Shown here piece after piece: positions 1 to 5,338 of a stretch of DNA of 5,338 bases; position 1 is the first letter of the stretch; each line of letters begins with the position of its first letter. This DNA comes from Pseudomonadota bacterium (GTDB taxonomy: Bacteria; Myxococcota; Myxococcia; Myxococcales; Myxococcaceae), in contig JAFADT010000062.1 of NCBI GenBank assembly GCA_023424585.1, positions 1-5,338 on the forward strand, in the 5' to 3' direction. Below the pieces are notes generated by a model. The model saw only the letters and a list, made by a program, of their open reading frames with translations. It searched no databases and was not told where the DNA came from. The position numbers and the translations under genes were made by a program.

Positions 1-163
1 CGATGAGCTTCTCCTTGCCGCACACGTCGCAGCGCACGTGCACGAACAGGTCCTCGTCGCTCTCCTCGGGCACCTCGCCCTCGGGCACGCCCAGCTCCAC
101 CTTGCCGAGCGCCGGCACCTTCGCCGGGATGTCCTGGGCCTTGAGCGACTGCACGTAGGTCAT
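1..163 (-). CDS. Hypothetical acidic protein with CxxC motif, N-terminal part (cut by left edge)
   Basis: I read this gene by hand on the minus strand: it starts with ATG at 163-161 and stays open to the window edge, giving 54 residues. The start MTYVQSLKAQDIPAK is followed by a glycine/valine/glutamate-rich stretch and an acidic run (EVPEESDEDLF, about residues 31-41). Then comes RCDVCGKEKLI, in which the two cysteines form a CxxC pair at about residues 46 and 49. A single CxxC this close to the edge could be half of a zinc ribbon whose second pair lies outside the window, or a thiol/metal site; the visible part cannot decide. The start codon overlaps the stop of the pentapeptide-repeat gene as ATGA, which argues for translational coupling and for this start, since there is no strong Shine-Dalgarno sequence. 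I do not recognise the family and assign no function. Confidence 0.7.
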   Translation of the reverse strand, partial: MTYVQSLKAQDIPAKVPALGKVELGVPEGEVPEESDEDLFVHVRCDVCGKEKLI

Positions 164-1458
164 CTCGCGGTCGTGCACTCGCGCACCTCCGGGCCGGACA
201 GCCACTGCGGCTCCATGCCCTCCGGCAGCCGGCTGAGCAGCTCCAGGTTCGACACGGACTCCGCCAGGTACGCCAGGCGGCGCAGCCGCGCCTCCTCCGG
301 CAGGGCCGCGAACACCTGGAAGCCCTCCAGGAGCGCCTGCCGGTCCTCGCCCGTGGCCGCCTGCGCCAGCTCCAGCGACGCGTCCGCCGAGTCCAGCGCC
401 TCGTCCCAGTTGTTCTCCGGGGTGAAGCCCGCCTCCAGCAGCGCCGTGTAGAGCTGCGCGGCCGCCAGCCGGCGGCGCACCTCGTGCACGTGCTCCACCA
501 CCTCGTGCGTCAGGCGCAGCTCCAGGAGCGCCCCGGTGGTGCGCGGATCCACGGAGCCCGTGAGGTCGTCCACCTCCACCTCGGCGCGCAGCTCCGACTT
601 GAGCTGCTTCGCCGCGGCGAAGCGGAACAGGGGCAGCACGCCCACCTCGCGCAGGTACACCGCCGCGACGTTGGCCTCCTTGCCGCCCATGCGCAGCGCC
701 TTCTGCGCGCGCTCCACCGCGCCGGGGTCCGACGCGGGCTTCTTGTTCTCCAGCCGCGTCTTCACCGCCTCGCGGTAGAGCGTCTCCAGGGAGCTGCCCG
801 GCGGCAGCCGCTGCGGCAGGAGCGGACGCAGGCCCGGCACGTCCAGCACCCAGAGCGGGGGCGCGCCCACGCGCTTGAGCGCCCGGAAGAAGAGCGAGCC
901 CGGCGGATCCTGCGGACGGAACGGGGGCAGCTCGTCCGGGTGCGCGGCGCCGGCGCCGTCCATGGCGCCTCCGCCCATGTGTGCCTGGCCCAGGGCCTTC
1001 TCCCGCTGCTCGCGCGTGAAGGCCGTGATGCCCTGCACCGGCGGGGGCGGCGGCGGCGGGGCCTCCTCGCCATCCAGGCCCGTGACGCGGTCCATGTCCA
1101 CGTCGTCCATCTCCAGGTCTTCCAGCCCCCTGGCGCCCGTGAAGTCACAGCGCAGGAGCTTCAGCTTCTCGAAGACACAGCCCTCCAGGTTGGCGCCGCG
1201 GAAGTCGCAGTCCTGGAGGCGGCCCCCGTGGAAGTAGGCGTTGGTGAGGTCCGCGTCCCGGAAGTTCATCTTCGACAGGTCGCAGCGCTCCCACTCGGAG
1301 CCCACCAGCTCCAGTCCGGAGAGGTCGGCGTTGGCGGAGAACAGCTGCGTGAACGTGGCGCCCGTCTGGCTGGTGGGCGCCTGGCCGGACTTGCGCAGCT
1401 TGTTCCATTCGGCGGAGCCGTTCTGGAGCAGCTTCTCGATAGTTGGGGCTTTCGGCAT
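160..1458 (-). CDS. Pentapeptide-repeat protein with polyproline linker and unassigned helical C-terminal region
   Basis: This is a 432-residue protein starting MPKAPTIEKLL. Residues about 44-108 form roughly 13 consecutive pentapeptides of the A(D/N)Lxx type, for example ADLSG, CDLSK, ADLTN, CDFRG, ANLEG and CDFTG. In known families this repeat folds as a right-handed quadrilateral beta-helix; here it would make about three coils. Four cysteines (59, 84, 94, 104) all occupy the same position of the five-residue register. A linker follows (about 132-188) with seven prolines in a row (134-140) and a Gly/Ala/Pro-rich stretch. Residues about 189-432 look soluble and mostly helical, and I recognise no family there. 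There is no signal peptide or membrane segment, so a cytoplasmic location is likely. An in-frame start 14 codons upstream (1500) is possible, but it would run almost to the divergent gene's start and adds a non-repeat tail, so I prefer ATG at 1458. The stop overlaps the next minus-strand gene by four bases. Function is unknown; protein-protein interaction is a guess based on the fold. Confidence 0.88.
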   Translation of the reverse strand: MPKAPTIEKLLQNGSAEWNKLRKSGQAPTSQTGATFTQLFSANADLSGLELVGSEWERCDLSKMNFRDADLTNAYFHGGRLQDCDFRGANLEGCVFEKLKLLRCDFTGARGLEDLEMDDVDMDRVTGLDGEEAPPPPPPPVQGITAFTREQREKALGQAHMGGGAMDGAGAAHPDELPPFRPQDPPGSLFFRALKRVGAPPLWVLDVPGLRPLLPQRLPPGSSLETLYREAVKTRLENKKPASDPGAVERAQKALRMGGKEANVAAVYLREVGVLPLFRFAAAKQLKSELRAEVEVDDLTGSVDPRTTGALLELRLTHEVVEHVHEVRRRLAAAQLYTALLEAGFTPENNWDEALDSADASLELAQAATGEDRQALLEGFQVFAALPEEARLRRLAYLAESVSNLELLSRLPEGMEPQWLSGPEVRECTTAR

Positions 1459-1502
1459 GGACCGCGAATTATTCGTGTGGTCTGGTCCAGGCGCCAGCAC
1501 AA
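1459..1502. promoter_or_regulatory. Divergent intergenic region, candidate promoters with small AT-rich palindrome
   Basis: These 44 bases separate the divergent pentapeptide-repeat and rluC genes and must hold their start signals unless promoters lie inside the genes. The region contains a local AT-rich patch centred on the perfect 11-bp palindrome cgaattattcg (1465-1475). On the minus strand, AATAAT at 1473-1468 matches the sigma-70 -10 consensus TATAAT at five of six positions. If used, it would start transcription very near the ATG at 1458. On the plus strand, a -10 in the same patch would leave about 20 nt of leader before 1503. I find no convincing -35 at proper spacing. Flanking the patch are GGACC (1459-1463) with GGTCC (1484-1488), and a direct repeat TGGTC-TGGTC (1478-1487). 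Neither gene has a clear Shine-Dalgarno sequence here. The promoter assignment is inference. Confidence 0.4.
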
Positions 1503-2465
1503 ATGATCGAGTACCGAATCGAAGCCGACACCGTCGGGATGCGGCTGGACAAGCACCTGCGAAAGCGGATGCCCAACGTCCCCGTCAGCCACCTCTTCAA
1601 GATGATCCGCACCAAGAAGGTGCGGGTGAATGGCAAGCGCGCGCAGCCCGAGCAGTTGCTTGTCGAAGGAGACGTGCTCACCATCCGCGGCACCGAAGAG
1701 CAGCTGACCCTCGCGGAGCGTCCGAAATCGGACCGTCCGCCCCCCCCGCCGCCGCCAGTGGACCCCTCGCGGCTGGTCATCCTGATGGAAGACGATTGGC
1801 TCATGGCCGTGGACAAGCCCAGCGGGATGGCCGTCCATACCGGCAGCGGCATCACCGGGGGCACCCTGGTGGACTACGTGCGCGCCTACCTGGGCCCCAG
1901 GGCCACCCGGAACGACTTCACCGCCTCCCCCGCCCACCGGCTGGACCGGGAGACCTCCGGCGTCATCCTGGTGGCCAAGCGCCGCCCGGCGATGGTGCAT
2001 TTCACGGAAATCTTCACCCACGGCCACCCGAAGAAGCGCTACCTGACCCTGGTGAAGGGGAAGATGCCCCGGGACTCCGGGGTCATCGACCTGCCGCTCG
2101 CCGAGCACCAGCAGACGGCCGAGTCCAAGTCTCGTCGGGGAGTGAACATGCAGGAGGCCGTCACCCGGTGGAAGGTCGTGCGCCAGTCGAGCGAGGCAGC
2201 CCTCCTCTCCTGCACCATCGAGACCGGGCGCACGCATCAGATAAGAAGGCACCTGGTCGCCGTGGGGCACCCGGTGGCGGGTGACAAGAAGTACGGAGAC
2301 TTCGCCTTCAACCGCGACGTGCGGGCGCGCTGGGGGCTCAAACGTCTGTTCCTGCACGCCGAGCGCATCGAATTTCCGCACCCCGAGGATGACAGGAAGG
2401 TCGTCGTGGAGACCCCCATGCCACCCGAATTGAAGGACGTGCTGAAGCGGGCGGCGCTCCTCTAA
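1503..2465 (+). CDS. rluC: RluA-family 23S rRNA pseudouridine synthase, RluC-like
   Basis: This 320-residue protein would convert specific uridines of 23S rRNA to pseudouridine in the cytoplasm. An N-terminal S4 RNA-binding domain (about residues 12-60, with the RLDKHL and KKVRVNGK elements) is followed by a linker of seven prolines (79-85) and then the catalytic domain. The family signature HRLDRETSG lies at 145-153 with the catalytic aspartate D148, and the RTHQIRRH motif is at 243-250. The C-terminal segment, with GDFAFNRD and GLKRLFLHA, resembles E. coli RluC more than RluD or RluA. In E. coli, RluC acts on U955, U2504 and U2580, so the same targets are a reasonable inference but not shown here. 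I chose ATG at 1503 because MIEYRIEADTVGMRLD is a typical start for the family. A TTG start 20 codons upstream (1443) would overlap the divergent gene and adds unrelated residues. The PBP1A gene follows after 30 bases, probably in the same transcript. Family confidence is high; the RluC subtype is moderate. Confidence 0.92.
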   Translation: MIEYRIEADTVGMRLDKHLRKRMPNVPVSHLFKMIRTKKVRVNGKRAQPEQLLVEGDVLTIRGTEEQLTLAERPKSDRPPPPPPPVDPSRLVILMEDDWLMAVDKPSGMAVHTGSGITGGTLVDYVRAYLGPRATRNDFTASPAHRLDRETSGVILVAKRRPAMVHFTEIFTHGHPKKRYLTLVKGKMPRDSGVIDLPLAEHQQTAESKSRRGVNMQEAVTRWKVVRQSSEAALLSCTIETGRTHQIRRHLVAVGHPVAGDKKYGDFAFNRDVRARWGLKRLFLHAERIEFPHPEDDRKVVVETPMPPELKDVLKRAALL

Positions 2466-2495
2466 GCCTTGAGCCCAGGACTCGACACGACACGC

Positions 2496-5069
2496 ATGTC
2501 CGACCCGAAGATTGACCGCAGCCGCAAGAAGCTGGTGCTCGACGGCGTCCCGCCCAAGCGCAACCTCCTCGTGCGCCTGATGAAGCTGGTGGCCGTGCTG
2601 GGCCTCATGGGCGCCACCGCGGGCGTGCTCGCCATCGTGGGCGCCTACTACGTCTTCTCCGACGGGCTGCCCGCCATCCCGAAGGTGGACGAGTACTGGC
2701 CGCCCATCGTCACGGAGGTCTACACCGACGACGCCGTGCTCGCGGGCGAGTTCTACAGCGAGCGGCGCAAGGTGGTGCCCTACGAGCGCATCCCCAAGCG
2801 GCTGGTGCAGGCGTTCATCGCCAGCGAGGACTCCAGCTTCTTCGACCACTTCGGCGTGGACGTGCTGGGCACCGTGCGCGCCGTGTCCAAGACGGTGCTG
2901 ACGAAGGTGGGCCTGCGCTCCGGCGGCGTGCAGGGCGGCTCCACGCTCACGCAGCAGACCGCGAAGGCGGTCCTCATCTCCGCGGAGGGCTACAAGGAGG
3001 CCACCGCGAAGACGCCCAAGCGCAAGATCCGCGAGGCCATCCTCGCCTTCCGGCTGGAGCAGGCGCTGACCAAGGAGGAGATCCTCTACCTCTACCTGAA
3101 CAACGTCTTCCTCGGGCACCACAGCTACGGCGTGCAGAGCGCGGCGGAGAACTACTACCGCAAGGACGTGCGCGACCTGACGCTGGGGGAGATGACGCTC
3201 ATCGCGGGCCTGCCCCAGGCGCCCAGCCGCTACTCGCCCTTCCTGCGCCCGGAGGCCGCGAAGAAGCGCCGCTCCTACGTGCTGGGCCGCATGCTGACGG
3301 AGGGGATGATTTCGAAGGCCGAGCACGACCAGGCCGACGCGGAGCCGGTGAAGGTGTACCCGGTGGAGGACGTCTTCCACGAGTTCGCCCCGTACTTCGT
3401 GGAGCAGGTGCGCAAGGACGTGGTGGACCGCTACGGCAACCCGGTGCTGCTGAAGGAGGGCCTCAAGGTCTTCACCACCATGGACAGCGAGCGGCAGCGC
3501 GCGGCGCAGGACTCCGTGCTGGACGGCCTGATGTCCGTGGACAAGCGCCAGGGCTGGCGCGGCCCGGTGATGCAGCTGGCCACGGAGGCGGAGCGCGGCG
3601 CCTTCATCGCCAAGGCGAAGAAGGCCATGGGCAAGGAGGAGCTCGTCGAGAACCGCCTCTACGTGGGCGTGGTGACGCGCATCGACGAGGACGGCAAGGG
3701 CGCGGACGTGCAGGTGGGCCCGCACCACGGCCGGCTGCCGCTGCTGGGCATGCGCTGGGCGCGCAAGGTGAACCCGGAGAGCTACTACCCGGCGAGCATG
3801 ATCACCTCCGTCAAGAAGGCCCTGGCGGTGGGGGACGTCGTCGTCCTGCGCCACGTGGTGAAGAAGGAGCTGACGGACGACAAGGAGCAGTGGGACCGCA
3901 AGCTCGCGGAGGAGATCCCGGACGAGGGCGTGAAGCTCTTCCGGCTGGAGCAGACGCCGGAGGCGCAGAGCGCGCTCGTCTCCATCGACCCGCATCGGCA
4001 GTACCTGACCGCGATGGTGGGCGGCTACGACTTCGACGACAACGAGTTCAACCGCGCGTTCCAGGCGTGCCGGCAGCCGGGGTCGTCCTTCAAGCCGTTC
4101 GTGTACTCGGCGGCGCTGGAGCAGCTGGGCTGGACGGAGGCCACCGTCATCGTGGACTCGCCCATCGTGGAGCACGACCCGGACAACAAGGTGTCGTGGA
4201 AGCCGGCCAACTACAGCGAGGAGTTCGTGGGGGACGTGCTCCTGCGCACCGCGCTGGTGAACTCCATGAACATCCCCGCGGTGAAGACGTTCGGCGCGGT
4301 GGGCGTCCACAACATGGCGGACTGGGCGAAGAAGCTGGGCATGACGACGCCCATGAACATGGACTTCTCCGCGGCGCTGGGCTCGTCCTGCGTGTACCCG
4401 TACGACCTGGCCTCCGTGTACGCGACCTTCAACCGCTACGGCCGCAAGAAGCCCACGTACTTCATCCGCAAGGTGGAGGACCGCTTCGGGCGCACGCTGG
4501 AGGACCACACCGCGTTCGACGACGCGTGGGCGCCCCTGCAGGACCGGGTGGCCGCGGGCTACGCGCGCCTCTTCGAGCCGGGCGAGCAGGTGATGAGCCC
4601 GGAGACGGGCTTCATCCTCACGCACCTCTTGCGCGGCGTGGTGCTCCAGGGCACCGGCGGCCCCGCGCAGCGGCTGGGCAAGCCGGCGGCGGGCAAGACG
4701 GGCACGACGAACGACTCCTTCGACGCGTGGTTCGCCGGCTACACCAAGGACCTGGTGACGGTGGCGTGGGTGGGCTACGACCTGAACCCGCACCCGCTGG
4801 GCCGCTACGAGACGGGCGGCCGCGCGGCGCTGCCCATCTGGCTCAACTACATGAAGCGCGCGCTGGAGGGCCGGCCGCAGTCGGAGTTCTACCCCTGGCA
4901 GTCCATGCAGCTGGCGCGGCTCTACATCGACAAGAAGACGGGCAAGGTGTCCAGCCCCGGCGCCAAGGGCGCGGAGCTGATGTTCTTCAAGAAGGGCACC
5001 GAGCCGAAGGAGGCCGTGCCCGACAAGAACCAGGTCGGCGTGGATCAGTTCATGATGGGCGCGCAGTAG
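2496..5069 (+). CDS. mrcA: Bifunctional class A penicillin-binding protein, PBP1A type
   Basis: This 857-residue protein (E. coli PBP1a is about 850) polymerises lipid II into glycan strands and cross-links their peptides outside the inner membrane. A basic cytoplasmic N-terminus precedes one membrane segment (about residues 31-54). The glycosyltransferase 51 domain follows, with EDSSFFDHFGVD at 111-122 (catalytic E111), GGSTLTQQ at 147-154, RKIREAILAFRLE at 176-188, and LNNVFLGHHSYG at 201-212. An OB-like insert of the PBP1A class lies at about 385-455. The transpeptidase domain has SSFK at 530-533 (nucleophile S530), SMN at 590-592 and KTG at 734-736. All catalytic motifs are intact, so both activities are expected. 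I prefer ATG at 2496 (MSDPKIDRSRKK). A TTG at 2469 would add nine residues with no ribosome site. AGGA at 2477-2480 lies about 15 bases from the ATG, which is far for a Shine-Dalgarno, so coupling to rluC may help. The symbol follows E. coli usage; ponA is an alternative name. Confidence 0.96.
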   Translation: MSDPKIDRSRKKLVLDGVPPKRNLLVRLMKLVAVLGLMGATAGVLAIVGAYYVFSDGLPAIPKVDEYWPPIVTEVYTDDAVLAGEFYSERRKVVPYERIPKRLVQAFIASEDSSFFDHFGVDVLGTVRAVSKTVLTKVGLRSGGVQGGSTLTQQTAKAVLISAEGYKEATAKTPKRKIREAILAFRLEQALTKEEILYLYLNNVFLGHHSYGVQSAAENYYRKDVRDLTLGEMTLIAGLPQAPSRYSPFLRPEAAKKRRSYVLGRMLTEGMISKAEHDQADAEPVKVYPVEDVFHEFAPYFVEQVRKDVVDRYGNPVLLKEGLKVFTTMDSERQRAAQDSVLDGLMSVDKRQGWRGPVMQLATEAERGAFIAKAKKAMGKEELVENRLYVGVVTRIDEDGKGADVQVGPHHGRLPLLGMRWARKVNPESYYPASMITSVKKALAVGDVVVLRHVVKKELTDDKEQWDRKLAEEIPDEGVKLFRLEQTPEAQSALVSIDPHRQYLTAMVGGYDFDDNEFNRAFQACRQPGSSFKPFVYSAALEQLGWTEATVIVDSPIVEHDPDNKVSWKPANYSEEFVGDVLLRTALVNSMNIPAVKTFGAVGVHNMADWAKKLGMTTPMNMDFSAALGSSCVYPYDLASVYATFNRYGRKKPTYFIRKVEDRFGRTLEDHTAFDDAWAPLQDRVAAGYARLFEPGEQVMSPETGFILTHLLRGVVLQGTGGPAQRLGKPAAGKTGTTNDSFDAWFAGYTKDLVTVAWVGYDLNPHPLGRYETGGRAALPIWLNYMKRALEGRPQSEFYPWQSMQLARLYIDKKTGKVSSPGAKGAELMFFKKGTEPKEAVPDKNQVGVDQFMMGAQ

Positions 5070-5100
5070 CCCGCGCGCCGCGGCCCGAGCGCGGTGCCCG

Positions 5101-5137
5101 TCAGGCGCCTTCGCGGAACGCCCGCGAGGGCGCCTGA
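5101..5137. terminator. Strong hairpin between convergent genes, candidate bidirectional terminator
   Basis: The arms 5101-5116 and 5122-5137 pair over 16 bp with a single G-T (G-U in RNA) mismatch at 5110/5128 and a five-base loop (aacgc). The outer nine base pairs (tcaggcgcc with ggcgcctga) are perfect. The hairpin begins 31 bases after the PBP1A stop and covers the last 12 codons of the convergent pyrF gene, including its stop. The stem is symmetric, so RNA from either strand can fold. There is no U-tract after the stem on either strand, so this is not a classical intrinsic terminator. It could act as a U-less or assisted terminator, or protect mRNA 3' ends. The structure is seen in the sequence; the role is inferred. 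Confidence 0.55.
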
Positions 5138-5338
5138 TGTGCTTCCAGGGCCTTCCTCAGCGCGGCCACGTCCGGGCCCGCCTCCAGCACGGAGCGCGCG
5201 GCGGTGGGCAGCACCTGCCGCTCGCGGCCGGAGAAGAGCCTGGGCAGGTCGCTGAAGCCCGCGCCCTGCGAGCCGATGCCCGGCGTGAGCAGCAGCGCGT
5301 TGCCCAGCCGCTCCACCACGTCGCGGTCGGCCGGGGGC
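5101..5338 (-). CDS. pyrF: Probable orotidine 5'-phosphate decarboxylase, C-terminal part (cut by right edge)
   Basis: The frame is open from the right edge to a TGA at 5103-5101, giving 78 residues of a gene that begins outside the window. The segment NALLLTPGIGSQGAGFSD fits the C-terminal phosphate-binding loop of the OMP decarboxylase subgroup with PGxGxQGG, although the last glycine of that motif is alanine here. The following RQVLPTAARSVLEAGPD and the leucine/alanine-rich helix resemble, from memory, the C-terminus of mycobacterial-type PyrF (LLPAVAREVLRAGP). The enzyme would decarboxylate OMP to UMP, the last step of de novo pyrimidine synthesis, in the cytoplasm. The catalytic Asp-Lys-Asp region is not in the window, so activity cannot be judged. 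The gene converges on the PBP1A gene with 31 bases between stop codons, and its last codons form the hairpin described separately. A GTG at 5319 is internal, not the start, because coding similarity and the open frame continue upstream. Confidence 0.75.
   Translation of the reverse strand, partial: PPADRDVVERLGNALLLTPGIGSQGAGFSDLPRLFSGRERQVLPTAARSVLEAGPDVAALRKALEAHQAPSRAFREGA

Noticed and set aside
160..1458. Qnr/MfpA-type gyrase-protecting DNA mimic
   Set aside because: Those proteins are almost entirely pentapeptide repeat, with more coils and dimerisation. Here the repeat covers only about 65 residues of 432.
1443..1502. TTG start extending the RluC-like protein by 20 residues
   Set aside because: It would overlap the divergent gene's start, lacks a ribosome site, and the added residues do not belong to the S4 domain.
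484..1506. A 340-codon plus-strand open frame opposite the pentapeptide-repeat gene
   Set aside because: Its composition is rich in Arg, His, Leu and Ala and shows no motif, whereas the opposite strand encodes regular pentapeptide repeats. It is a composition shadow.
1266..4793. A minus-strand open frame of 1175 codons antisense to rluC and the PBP1A gene
   Set aside because: Its translation is dominated by His, Arg, Leu, Val and Ala with no domain, as expected for the complement of a GC-rich gene. The plus-strand genes carry full family motifs.
5070..5100. Small GC hairpin (ccgcg 5078-5082 with cgcgg 5090-5094) as the PBP1A terminator
   Set aside because: Five-base GC arms arise easily by chance at this composition, and there is no U-tract. 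The 16-bp stem just downstream is far stronger.
3890..5137. A 415-codon plus-strand open frame inside the PBP1A gene
   Set aside because: It is a frame-shifted reading of the transpeptidase domain with Gly/Arg/Ala-rich low-complexity output; the true frame holds SxxK, SxN and KTG.

Overview
The window is very GC-rich, with strong G/C preference at third codon positions and densely packed genes. The organism is most likely a myxobacterium-like member of the former Deltaproteobacteria (Myxococcales). That is inferred from composition, codon use and the general look of the proteins, not from any marker gene. There are five protein-coding genes, two of them cut by the window edges. I see no tRNA, rRNA, CRISPR array, insertion sequence or prophage signature.

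Layout. On the minus strand at the left lies a probable two-gene unit. The first gene (1458 to 160) encodes a 432-residue protein with an N-terminal pentapeptide-repeat domain, a polyproline linker and a helical C-terminal part I cannot assign. The second gene (163 to the left edge) overlaps it by an ATGA junction and begins an acidic protein with a CxxC pair. A 44-bp divergent gap (1459-1502) holds the only AT-rich patch I noted between genes. It separates this unit from two plus-strand genes. The first of these is an RluA-family 23S rRNA pseudouridine synthase that most resembles RluC (1503-2465). After 30 bp comes a complete class A penicillin-binding protein of the PBP1A type (2496-5069), with glycosyltransferase, OB and transpeptidase domains. 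At the right edge, convergent on the minus strand, is the C-terminal part of a probable orotidine 5'-phosphate decarboxylase (pyrF, stop at 5101-5103). Its last codons form a strong 16-bp hairpin that could terminate transcription from both sides.

How the genes work together. The window is mostly housekeeping: rRNA modification, peptidoglycan synthesis and pyrimidine synthesis. The rluC and PBP1A genes are probably co-transcribed, but no shared pathway is evident. The least explained part is the pentapeptide-repeat gene and its overlapping CxxC partner. They are the best candidates for something undescribed, although nothing in the sequence shows their function.
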